From positions 51,521,649 to 51,585,648 of the forward strand of contig CM066988.1 in the NCBI GenBank assembly GCA_033977485.1: a DNA stretch of 64,000 nucleotides, written 5' to 3'. This DNA is from Hydrangea macrophylla (taxonomy: Eukaryota > Streptophyta > Magnoliopsida > Cornales > Hydrangeaceae). Shown here piece by piece: positions 34,927 to 45,230 of the stretch. Made by a program: the position numbers and the translations under genes. The first letter of the stretch is position 1. The number at the start of each line of letters is the position of its first letter. The notes below the pieces were generated by a model. That model was not told the DNA's origin, made no database searches, and saw only the letters and a program-made list of their open reading frames with translations.

Positions 34927-35664
34927 GTGAATTTTCTTAAACCCTAAACCCACATTTTTTTCCCTGCTTCAAGTGTGTGTTTTATACGATTTTATTTATT
35001 TTTACCCACCAGTTCTGTTCTGCTTATATTTTTGTGGTCGTCTTCAGTGTAAGGCATTAATGTACATACAAAATCAGTCTGTTATTTGTTGAGTAATTAT
35101 ATATATATATATATATATATATGTTTATTGAGTAATTATATATATTATATATATACAGTCAGGCTATGGAGAGGACGCCCTCTCTTTAGTAAGGAAAGGT
35201 ATTTGTTTTGACCGTCGGATCGTGTTTTCATTAAGGACAGTTTTGTTATTTTACAGTTTTTAAATACGATCTGAGGATCAATAAACTCTGATTGTTAGGG
35301 TTTGACCATTTGCAATTAATTCTGAATGTTTTTGATTTGGGTTATTGACTTGATGATCTTTAATGGCATTTTTCTTTTCGGGGAATGTAGCCATAAAATT
35401 CCTAAATTTAATGACTGTTTATGGGAAGCAAAGCATTACTCTTTAATAATGATTGGAAAGTGTTTAAAGAAATCTGCATTTTCTTTCATTACTTTGAGCA
35501 CTAGAGTCTAGGTAGCACCAGTTCTGTTCTGCTTATATTTTTGTGGTCGTCTTCAGTGTAAGGCATTAATGTACATACAAACCAACGTAGCGGTAGCGGC
35601 ATAGTTACTGGAGAAAAACCTCTCTCTCATCACTCATCACTGCTCTCTCTGTCTAAAATCTTAA

Positions 35665-35709
<45 letters not shown>

Positions 35710-36425
35710 CATTCCGACCACCGGGGGTCCTCGAGATCCTATTCAAGGCTGCGACGAACGAAAGAGGGGGCATTAAGCCCTTCTCTCTCATCAACCATCT
35801 TAGCGATCATCGACCGGCGATTCAAAGTTTTCTCTTTCTTTTACGGTGAATTTTTTTAAACCCTAAACCCACATTTTTTTTCCCTGCTTCAAGTGTGTGT
35901 TGTCTGCGATTTTATTTATTTTTACCCACTAGTTCTGTTCTGCTTATATTTTTTGGTCGTCTTCCGTGTAACGAAGCATTTATGTACATACAAAATCAGT
36001 CTGTTTTGTTGAGTAATTATATATATATATATATATTTATTTATTGAGTAATTATATATATTATATATATATAGTCATGTTATGGAGAGGAGGCCCTCTC
36101 TTTAATAAGGAGAGACATTTGTTTTGACCGTCGGATCGTATGTTCATTAAGACAGTTCTGTCACTTTACAGTTTTTAAACCCGATCTGACGGTCAATAAA
36201 TTCTGATTGTTAGGGTTTTGACCATTTGCAATTAATTCTGTATGTTTTTGATTTGGGTTATTGACTTGATGATCTTTAATGGCATTTTTCTTTTCGGGGA
36301 ATGTAGCCATAAAATTCCCAAATTTAATGACATTTTATGGGAAGCAAAGCATTACTCTTTAATAATTGGAAAGCGTTTAAAGAAATCTGCATTTTCTTTC
36401 ATTACTTTGAGCACTAGGGTCTAGG
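34680..36425 (+). repeat. 901-bp tandem duplication spanning GTE copy A first exon and intron start
   Basis: Unit 1 starts at 34,680 and unit 2 at 35,581, both with ACCAACGTAGCGGTAGCG. Each holds a CT-rich 5' UTR, a donor (ACG/GTGAAT at 34,926/34,927 and 35,845/35,846), and intron sequence to GAGCACTAG(A/G)GTCTAGGTAG. Between the units, 35,517-35,580 repeats 35,008-35,071 as a short templated filler. Copy B shows only one such unit within the window, so the duplication is specific to copy A. Confidence 0.85.
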
Positions 36426-36989
36426 TAGCACCGGTGCGGGTGCGGGGATGCGAGGGATTCGTCAATTTTTCAAAAGGGTACGGTGCGCCGGGAGTACTTG
36501 GATAATATTAAAAATAAATTTTTATATAATAGTATATATAATTTTTTTTTAATAACTATTAGTGCATTGGTGTATAACGTAGATAATTGCTATTATTATT
36601 TTCTATTATTTCTCTTTTAAACCCTTAAAATTTTCAAAATGTATGAAGAACTTGTGTTTTTTTTTTCAAAAGAACGCAACAAAAAATCCGTGCCTCATTC
36701 ACTAGGGTATTATGGTACATGCTATTGATCCCAGTCTTTTGTTATATGTTTGGTAGTATTTTTATTTTTTTTGTTGGGTGAGAAGAAACTATGCAAGTTA
36801 CTGGTGTTTCTGGTTCAGTACTGATTGTTGCATTTCCTCTTTTACTGTTAGAAGTCCTAGCTGGTTTTGGCAGATTAGACATTGTTTTGCTCTGTTTACA
36901 GGCGAATCTAATTAGTCCATTCTTATGTTGTCTGGGTCTTAGTGTGAAATGCTAATGGTGCATCTCTTTAGCTCCTGCAGTTCCCCACT

Positions 36990-39900
36990 ATGATTGCTAC
37001 CACCAACATATCGATGAAGAACTCGAAGAATAAAGTTCCCCCCAAGCGAATTGAGGATGAACCTATGAAGCGTTCCCGTGAATTTGAACACCAGTTGTTT
37101 GAAAATGATAAATGCAGTGGCAATATTTCCGTGACTAAAAATAAGAGTGCGATGAAGAAGTCACAGAAGTTTTTGCTTGATCCTTCAGACGGCACAAAAT
37201 TGTATTATGCTGATACAATTAAGGTGAAATCCGCTGCACCAAGCTCACTCAAGCGTCCATCCCCATTGGTGGAAGACTATCAAAGAAACAAGAGGCGAAA
37301 GATGGATCGCGTTGCGACACAGCAGTGTTCCACTGTTCTGAAAATGTTGATGACTCATCCAGCTGGGTGGGTTTTCAATAAACCAGTGGACCCTGTGAAA
37401 TTGGAAATACCTGATTATTTCTCTATAATATCCAAGCCAATGGATTTGGGAACAATCAAAGCCAAATTGGAGAAGCATGTGTACTTCAGCGTTGATGAGT
37501 TTGCAGCTGATGTTAGAATCACTTTTGCAAATGCCATGCACTATAATCCCCCGAGTAACAATGTCCATCTGATGGCTAAGGAACTAGATAAAGTTTTTAG
37601 TACAAGATGGAAGTGTTTGGAATCAAAATGGAGTCGTGAGAGCACGAATTCTGGGCTCACTTCTGCTGGAAGAGTAAAGGATGCTAGTCATCCAAGGTCC
37701 ACCTTTCAGAAAACATCGCCATTAAGAAAGTCGCCCAAGAAGTTGATGTCAGCTGAGGAAAAGCAAAAGTTAAGAAAAGTTCTTTTCGAAGTATCAAAGA
37801 GAAAGGTCCCACAGCATTTGAGGAGAGTTCTTCAAAAATTTGGTTTGAACTGCAAGAAAGAAGAAAAGATCAAGGTGGACGTGGATATAATAGATGACGA
37901 AACTTTGTGGGAGTTCAAAAGAGTGATTAAAAGTTCTTTAGCTACAAGAACTGCAAAAGTAAGTAATTTCTATACGAGTACGAATTGAATGTGCTGAGTG
38001 TGCCTGATACACATTTGTATATCCTACCTTTTAGTGTTTTCTTATCCGGCTTCTAATTTTCATCATTCGAAACATAGTGTCTTCTATATTATCTGAATGA
38101 TGTATATTTTTGTTCACAGGTAGAGCCTGCTGAAGTGACTGAAAGTGGCGGGTACCAGTCACTCGGGAAGATTGTCCTAGATGTGAAGCGGCAGACTAGA
38201 GTTTCTGCTCTATCTTCAGAAGGATCATTGGCACAAGAAGGTCGTGATGGTTGCAAAAAGGTACGTTGGACAGTGTTCTTGTTATTTTCATCAATTTATC
38301 ATTAGATTTATTGTTTGCTTTCTATGCAAAACTTTTGTTTTAACGTTTGTATGTAATTTTAGGACCATGACACGAAAAATTCCTCAACATCCCAGATGGG
38401 CAAATCAGATCCATGTTCTGATGGTGAGTATTTGGTTTCTTATGAACTGATGTTTTACGAGTGTTGCTTGATGATCTGAAGTATTATTAACTTGCTCTCT
38501 GGAATTATCTGAAAGTGCTGTGAATAAAAACGTATTTTCTTGTCCACAACTTTCAACTTCTGGTTCAACTGCTGCTTGTGAAGAAGGTAGTTGACTCTTA
38601 GTAGTGTCCAGTGGTGTCTTAATCAGGGTAAAATAATTGGTCTATTTATACGAGTTGATTTGAGTTTATACAACGCAATACAATTCACGGTTAAATTTGA
38701 TTCATGATTCATAATTTTGAACTTTAAAGTTTAAGTTTTAATCGGACATCATCCAACATTTTGAGCCTTGATATTCCATGAAACATTCATTAAAATGTTG
38801 TTTTATTTTAAGTAGTGGACGTATGGTTTTTTGCATTAATACAACATATACATATATGTTAATTTTTGAAAAAAAGTGAATGTTACGATTCATGAATCAT
38901 AATATTTGAAAAGCGATTCACGATTTGACAACAATTGGCTTAATTAAGTTTGTAAGAGCGTTATCTACGGATTTCATTTCATTTGTGCTCTTTGCATATT
39001 TGGTTTTAGGTTCGAGCCTAGTTATTGATGTTCAACTGTCACCTAAGAAGGCTCTCCGTGCTGCAATGCTCAAAAGCCGCTTTGCAGAGACAATTTTGAA
39101 AGCGCGACAGAAGACCCTTGATCAGGTAATGCCTTCCAATATTTTCTATTAATATTATTCATGATTATTTCTCTATGCTTGAATTAGCTTATTTGGTACC
39201 TAAAATCACTTATTTGGGATTATTGAGAAATTTGAGCTTGTTGGGCAAAAACTTTCTCATTTTTTCCGAAAGCCGAATCCACTGTGAAAGCTGAAAAATC
39301 TGCTTAAATCAGAAACAACAATTTGTTGCTTTTCCTAAAATGTATTAGTTGAAAATCTGGTATTCCCACAACAATACCAAACGAGCTCTTAAAAGTTGTA
39401 AAAGGGTTTGTTCTGAGATGTTTATTTCATGTAATTCAGGGTGATAAAGCTGATCCAGTAAAAATGCAGCAGGAAAAGCAAAGACTGGAGAGGCTGCAGC
39501 TTGAAGGTGATTATTAAAACTTCATCATTGTCTATGTACAGAATCTACAGATTTATTCATTCAAGTATAACTATGTGCATGTTGCCTAGCTACATTCAAG
39601 CTTTTCAAAGAGAGAGAAACTTGGGAAATATATATATATATATATATTTTTTGGGTTTTGAGTTAAGTTGTAGTGCTTTTGATAGTGTAGGTGAGTAGTC
39701 GTGGTAACGACTACTTTTACAAAATCGCTCTAATCTCTGTCTTTCTATACCAATCTGCCGAAAATAGAACAGATTGTGAATCTCATTCTATTTAAGGTAG
39801 TTGTGGTAACAACTACTTTTACAGAATCGCTCTAATCTCTGTCTTTCTATACCAATCAGATGAAAATAGAACAGAATGTGAATCTCATTCTATTTAAGGT

Positions 39901-41162
39901 TGGACAGGAACTTATGAAACAAAGTACTGGCGCACTTAGATAAACCTGAAAATTAAGCATTGGGTAGTTTTAATAATTAGTAATGCTTATAAATTTGTAG
40001 ATTTACAGCATTATGGGTTAGCTTGTATCTAGATTAGATTAAAGAAAAAACTTATATTAAATGCACTTTCAATTGGTGTGTTCAGCATTTAGTCATCTCT
40101 TACTCAATATTTCGATCTCTTTTTAGTTAGCAGTTCATTTTACTGAAAAAATGTGTTCTTTTATAAAAAAATAAGTTTTACGTAGTGACTAAAGAGAAGT
40201 AAATTAAGTTTTGAGAACACTCTCTTTTTTTTCGTTTTTTTTTTTTAACCAATATGCTATAAACCTATAAATCATTGAAGGAACAAGAGTTGAGAACAAG
40301 GTAAATATCTTGCGACATGTTTAAAAAAGCTCTGATTTGCGTGTTTTACAGCCCCCTGTCATACTTTGAGTGTTTCAATAGCCCCATGTCAAAAATTTGA
40401 GGTTATTTATATCTTTCAAGCTGTAATTTCTTTATTTTTTTTCAATAAAAAAAAATCAGGGAAAAAGAGACTTTTTTGCCCCCCTTTTGGATAAGTTAGT
40501 TGGATCTTTGCTTTGATTACAAGTTGGTTTTGAATGCTCATTTGCCCATTTAAATGTCACATTCTATTGTGTTTCACTTTTTAAAGCATCATCTAAATAA
40601 TATATCTGCTTGTATTTGCACATTTAGTTTTTAAATCAGGGTATTTGGTTTTTTTATCCACGTTACAGAGATGACCAGAATTGAAGCCCAAATTAGAGCC
40701 ACTGAAGAGGCCTCACGAATGAGGGCTGAAGCTGAAACGGAACGAAAATTACAGCGGGAGAGAGAAAGAGAAGCTGCTCGACTTGCATTGGACAAGGTTT
40801 GTCTTCGTCATCTTCTCTTTATAGTTTATAATTCTATTTTCTTATGTAGAAGCTATATATATATTTTCTGACTTATTGTATATATCTTCCTTCCCTCTAC
40901 CCAGATGGAAAAGACTGTGGAGATCTATGATGATAATTTGTTGATTCAGAGAGATCTTGAGAAGCTAATTGGTTGTTCACTGCGGGAATGTCTCCGTCAT
41001 ACGGAAAAAGGTTCCCGATTGGTACTTGGTGCACTTAATGGAGGTCATTTCAGGAATCCATTAGAACGGCTCGGTTTGTACATGAAGGATGATTATTCGG
41101 AGGATGACGATGAAGACGCGATTTTGAATGGAAATTGGGAGGAGGGAGAAATTCTTTCATAA
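36990..41162 (+). CDS. GTE: GTE/BET-family bromodomain transcription factor, copy A (exon 4 defective)
   Basis: Plant BET factors bind acetylated histones and regulate transcription in the nucleus. Exons: 36,990-37,958; 38,120-38,260; 38,363-38,423; 38,516-38,586; 39,010-39,125; 39,440-39,506; 40,669-40,796; 40,905-41,162. Exon 1 encodes a basic segment (KRRKMDR, residues 101-107), a bromodomain (about 112-208, with WVF at 127-129 instead of the animal WPF shelf, and the acetyl-lysine Asn in HYNPP near 186), and a NET domain (about 253-318). Exon 5 carries the LSPKKALRAAMLKSRFAETI segment, exon 7 a charged coiled coil, and exon 8 an acidic tail ending EEGEILS. Against copy B, exon 4 lacks 12 bases in frame, and a G-to-A change moves the acceptor AG one base downstream. 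The donor is also weaker (GTAGTT). Using exon 4 gives a stop after about 392 residues; skipping it keeps the frame (579 residues). Closest to the Arabidopsis GTE8-12 group. Confidence 0.85.
38516..38586 (+). other. Defective exon 4 of GTE copy A
   Basis: 71 bp, against 84 bp in copy B. Copy B reads CTCAAG/GTGCTG; copy A reads CTGAAAG/TGCTG, so one exon base is lost. With phase 1 entering, the next codons are GTG, CTG, TGA. The donor is GTAGTT here and GTTAGT in copy B. Confidence 0.7.
39710..39899 (+). repeat. Intronic tandem duplication of about 100 bp in copy A
   Basis: GTAACGACTACTTTTACAAA..CTATTTAAGGT is followed by a near-identical second copy inside intron 6. Copy B has only one (near 59,090-59,180), so this arose after the gene duplication. 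Confidence 0.75.
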
Positions 41163-41254
41163 ATTTTTTGACTCGAAGGTTATCCTGTTCTTTTTTTTCA
41201 GCTCTGCTTGTGGGTGGAGCAAAAAGAGGACGCCCGATGTAAATAATTATTCTT

Positions 41255-41383
41255 TTAGGCTCTGTTTGGTTTATGGATTTAGTGGGAGAGAAGAAAGGAA
41301 AATTCTGCGGGATAGGTTTTCCTATATTTGGTTTCCTTGTTTTCCTTTTTCTTCGGTGAATCTGCAATCCAAACAAAGCCTTA
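41255..41383. mobile_element. Tourist-like MITE in the 3' region of GTE copy A
   Basis: TTA target duplications (41,255-41,257 and 41,381-41,383) flank a 123-bp element with ends GGCTCTGTTTGG and CCAAACAAAGCC. A TTA duplication and this end type fit PIF/Harbinger MITEs. The same element occurs in copy B (57,747-57,872), so it inserted before the gene duplicated. Confidence 0.75.
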
Positions 41384-41445
41384 TATATGTTGAGGAATTT
41401 TTGTTCCGGAGTATGAATTATATATGATCAAGGGAGCTCTTTTCA

Positions 41446-41452
<7 letters not shown>

Positions 41453-41485
<33 letters not shown>
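41453..41485. repeat. (TG)n microsatellite
   Basis: An uninterrupted TG run downstream of copy A. At the matching place copy B has a long (GA)n run (57,603-57,669). Confidence 0.9.
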
Positions 41486-41487
<2 letters not shown>

Positions 41488-41949
41488 CAACTAGAGACTT
41501 TGGTTTTTTTTTTTACTTTTTTGTATGCCCAAAGGCAACTTACAATAAATGAGATCAAAGGTTAGTAAAAGAAGTTTCTATGGAGACTCCATTGACCATT
41601 ATTAACTTACTCGAATTAGGGGGAGGATTGAAAGAAATGGGTATCTTATTATGTATTCAGGATAGTAAAAGTACTTAGATTTTTGTCAGTGAAATTATTG
41701 TGTATTTAATTATGTATACAATTCTGAATAAATGAGGAGCTGTCTGATTCCACATATTGTGGTAGAAGTTTTGTGATTGCTTTGGATAATGGTTTGCTCC
41801 TTTTACTATTTTACTTGTCTCTTGTGGACAGAATTCTATTATCTTTAAGAACTTGGGGAGTTCCACTTATAATTTCTCAATTTTTTTTTTTATTCTTTAA
41901 TACCGTACTACAAATTGTCGATGCCAGTGGCACTAAAAAAAAACTCGGG

Positions 41950-42481
41950 GGCTCGACGTAAAACTAAGAAGTTGCACATGAATTAGTTGAGTTTGCCGGG
42001 TTCGGGGGTAGTGCTCCATAGATGATTTTTTTTTTAGTCTATTTATATTTTTCGTGTAGATGACATAATCAAGTTATTGCTATAAAAATTAGTAGAAAAC
42101 TTGAGAAATCTTTTCCTATTGTGTGATACAGACATCAAAGTTAAAATGCTTTAAGAGATTTTACTAACCATTATAATTTGTAACTGCAAATGGCACCTAA
42201 AAGTTATGACGAGTACTTTCAAATAACTCCATTGAAAGATTAATATTGATTGACACCAAATATATTATAAAATGACAAATTATTATTACAAATTCAAACT
42301 AAGAAGTTAAATGTATCATACTTGGTTGTATTGTAGAATTTTTCAAAACTCAAATTCTAATAAATGGAGAGTTTTTGAATTTGAAGTCTAAAGATATATA
42401 TACTATATTTTTAGGGAATTGAGTCCCTCTTTGCCCCTTAATAAGTCCGTCCTAATCGACTGACTTTCAATTAAATTGAGA
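41950..42481. other. Start of the spacer between the GTE copies, no gene
   Basis: Homology with copy B ends near GGCACTAA. The following text (CGGGGGTAGTGCTCC..TCTATTTATATTTTT..GTAGATGAC) resembles the interior of the fold-back element at 1,354-2,321, so it is probably a decayed relative. Confidence 0.4.
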
Positions 42482-42611
42482 TTGTATGAGAATTTAGTAA
42501 AAGGGCAGTCCGGTGCACGAAGCTCCCGCAGTGCGGGGTCCGGGGAAGGGTCGGACCAAATTGGGTCAATTGTACGCAGCCTTACCCTGCTTTTTTGTAT
42601 GAGAATTTAGT
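42482..42611 (-). mobile_element. 5'-truncated Au SINE with 17-bp target duplication
   Basis: 42,499-42,594 reads AAAAGGGCAG(T/C)CCGGTGCAC..AAGCTCCCGC..GGGGTCCGGGGAAGGGTCGGACC..TACGCAGCCTTACCCTGC, the reverse of the 3' half of the plant Au SINE as I recall it. The tRNA-derived head is absent. A 17-bp direct repeat, TTGTATGAGAATTTAGT, flanks it (42,482-42,498 and 42,595-42,611), as expected for LINE-driven insertion. The SINE points to the minus strand, with its short T tail at 42,499. Confidence 0.85.
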
Positions 42612-43279
42612 CTTCTTAAATTTTTATTTGTTATTTTTGAAAAATAATGGCAAATTTATTTGTAAGGCTTATTGAAAAGTATGTATTCCTTTAGTTGTAA
42701 TTGGTGTGTAGATTAAAAAAAGAAAAGGGTTAAGAAAATAAACCAAGTGGAAAATGCCATTTCTGATTTCCCTACTTCTTTCTCTTTTGCTCCAATAATT
42801 TTGAAAATTTGAAAATTAAACTTTAGTGCAAATTAAAAAAAAAAAAAAAAAAATCTATGAGTTGCAAAATAGATTTTTCATTTTACTATTTATCATGTTT
42901 TTTTCTTCTATTTTTCTCATAAACAAAAATCTTAGCATTTTCTTATTTTTTTTAATTCACTAAATCCACGAATCGAGCACAATCACGGGTTTTCAATGTC
43001 AGGCTTATTGACCAGAAAATTTGAGAAACAACAATAATAGAAGAGGGTCCATAACATTTCTAATGCAAGGGGTGAATAAAAACGTTGGCCTTAAATTTTT
43101 CTTTCCAATAATGTACACATTTCTCAAATTTAAGTCGAATATGGATAGGAACAAACTCTCTCTTTATATTAGTAACCTTATTTCTGCACTGGTCGACAGA
43201 GGTGAACCCGCACCAAATTTTTTAACTCTCAAACCAAACCCCCAACTAGAGATGGAATTTCAAAACATGAACAATTCAC
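42612..43279. other. Intergenic, nothing recognised
   Basis: AT-rich. An open frame from 43,021 runs into the MITE at 43,283 and is not a gene. Confidence 0.4.
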
Positions 43280-43441
43280 TTAGGCCACGTTTGGCTCTCA
43301 AGCTCAGGACTGGACAATTAGTGCATTTTATTTGTTCGTTCTGGGACTATTTATACCACACCGGACTATTCAATTAAAATGGACTATTAGTTCAATCCCT
43401 TCTAATCCTACCCCCAATTCCGTGAAACAAACGTGGCCTTA
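43280..43441. mobile_element. Tourist-like (PIF/Harbinger) MITE
   Basis: TTA duplications at 43,280-43,282 and 43,439-43,441 flank a 156-bp element with ends GGCCACGTTTG and CAAACGTGGCC. The inner sequence GGACTATT also occurs inverted. Confidence 0.8.
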
Positions 43442-43785
43442 GAAGCTTCGTTACCGGTTGGCATTTTTTGTTTGAAAGAATAATGGAATGAACTAAAATA
43501 AGAAGGGACGAGGTAACTGGGGAAAAACTCTTTTATTTATTTATTTTTTTTTTTTTTTTGCGTGAGAGTGAAATACAGTAAATACAGTTGAAGAAGGAAA
43601 GGGGGGAAAGACTCGAAAGAGGCATCTCACAGGTCCACCATTTCATACTGGTCCCCAAGTGACCAGGTTGAGAGAGAAGAGAGATTTCTTCACATTGGAC
43701 TATGTTGCCCTAAAATCTTCTGCTATGCAATGGTATAATAGTCAAAGCACACAATATTCCTTTCCTTTTTTCATGATTTAGTTTT

Positions 43786-44059
43786 GGATTAATTGCATTT
43801 CACGTTGGTTCCTATACTTTAAAATTTTTCAATTGAGTCCTCCAAATTCGATAAGTGTTTTAATTTGGTCCAATTACAAACATTTCATCGCAAAAAGCAA
43901 ACAATTCGTCCTTAAAGACCACTTTTTGCGATAAAACACTTGTTATTGGACCAAATTGAAACACTTATAAATTTGAAGGACTACGTTAAAAAACTTACAA
44001 GTTTAGAGACTAAAGTAAAATTGACCTCAAAGCTAGAGAGTGGAAAATGCAATTTAACC
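43786..44059. mobile_element. Fold-back MITE, about 274 bp
   Basis: Ends GGATTAATTGCATTTCAC and the complement of GTGGAAAATGCAATTTAACC. Inner arms around AAGTGTTTTAATTTGGTCC and GGACCAAATTGAAACACTT pair. Probably Mutator-like by end type; the flanks are T-rich, so the duplication cannot be judged. Confidence 0.65.
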
Positions 44060-44289
44060 TTTTTTTTTTCTTTTTTTTTTTTAACGAAAAGAAAAGAATG
44101 ACCCTTCATTTTTCTAATTAAGCATACTTCTTCCTCCCCTTGTCACTTTATTTCTTTCATAGAAGTTCTTAATTTAAATGTTCGAGTTACCTGCATACTA
44201 TATTGTCATGATAGAGCTTTGCAAAAAAAAAAATGTCATGCCACAGAGGATAAAGGCGGACAATCCACTGACTAGACATCTCTTTCCTA

Positions 44290-44490
44290 AAGGATGATAG
44301 GAGTAATGCTAGACACACAATGAATTGTATAATCAATTACACAAATGTGTAGCACAAGGTTGGACCTTGTATTGAAAAGCCTGCACACTCAAAAAGGAGT
44401 TGCAGGCTTTTTAGCACAAGATCCAACCTTGTGCTGCACGTTTGTGCAATTGGTTGTATAATTCGTTGTGCAACTATCATTTTTGAAAGG
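44290..44490. mobile_element. Fold-back MITE inserted in an old repeat
   Basis: The arms ACACAATGAATTGTATAATC..GCACAAGGTTGGA and the complement of 44,411-44,480 pair around a CTGCA..TGCAG stem. The related sequence at 27,310-27,330 runs through without this insert, which gives an empty site and supports the call. Exact ends are uncertain (AAAGGAT on both sides). Confidence 0.7.
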
Positions 44491-44531
44491 ATAAAGCCAA
44501 TTGTGGACTTTGCCTTTCGGATAGTTCTCAT

Positions 44532-44597
44532 ACACTATATGGCCTAATTACACTTTACACTTTTATATTATATCTGTATTTTTAATTGGATATATAT

Positions 44598-44641
<44 letters not shown>

Positions 44642-45075
44642 CAATTGAATCTTTAAATTTAAAAAATTCATTCAATCAGATCTAAAGTCTGATGTGGTTG
44701 GCTTAAATTAATAAAAATTGTCATATGAGTTGCTCATAATGCTTACATATCATAGGTTAGTTAAGACAAATTAAACGAACGAGATTTTGAATGGTGCAAA
44801 AATGATGTAATTTTGGGTCTATTAAACGCGATTTTGTTCACTATTTGCAATCTCCTTTGTCTGTCCTAAACTAACCTATGACAGGTAAGCATTACATGCA
44901 ACTCAAATGATAATTTTCGTTAATTTAAGCCAACAGTGTAAGATTTGGGTCTAACTGAATGAAATTTTGAGGTTCAGGGGTTCAATTAAACAAGAACAAA
45001 AAAAAAATGTATCCAATTGAAATTAAACATGAGTATAGTATAAGGCTGTAAAGTGCAATTATGCAAACACTAAAT
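44532..45075. mobile_element. Mutator-like fold-back element, about 526 bp
   Basis: Element 44,541-45,066, ends GGCCTAATTACACTTTACA and the complement of TGTAAAGTGCAATTATGC. Flanks ACACTATAT and ACACTAAAT are a 9-bp duplication with one mismatch. The related empty site near 27,375 reads AACACTAATTTCC with no insert. A TA dinucleotide run lies near 44,600-44,635. Confidence 0.75.
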
Positions 45076-45230
45076 TTATAGATTAGGAAGGATTTGCGGG
45101 CCCACGAAAAGGAATTTGTTTTCACGCACCGAGAAATTATTCAATGAGCCCATCACACCACATCAGCATGTTGCTATAGTATGAGTCTAGAGGTGGACAC
45201 GAGTTAAGCCGAGTTTGCTTACGAACTTTT
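45076..45230. other. Short remnant left of the Tekay-like element
   Basis: 45,076-45,110 matches the repeat at 27,385-27,410. The rest is unassigned flank of the retrotransposon. Confidence 0.4.

Noticed and set aside
34937..34955. AAACCCTAAACCC resembling plant telomere repeat
   Set aside because: Fewer than two units, at the start of an intron in all gene copies. It is a common plant leader/intron motif (telo-box), not a telomere.
42499..42594. Possible tRNA gene in the SINE
   Set aside because: The tRNA-derived head of the SINE is missing, and there is no cloverleaf or A/B box pair.
43021..43377. 118-residue open frame
   Set aside because: It runs into the Tourist-like MITE at 43,283 and shows no domain or codon bias.
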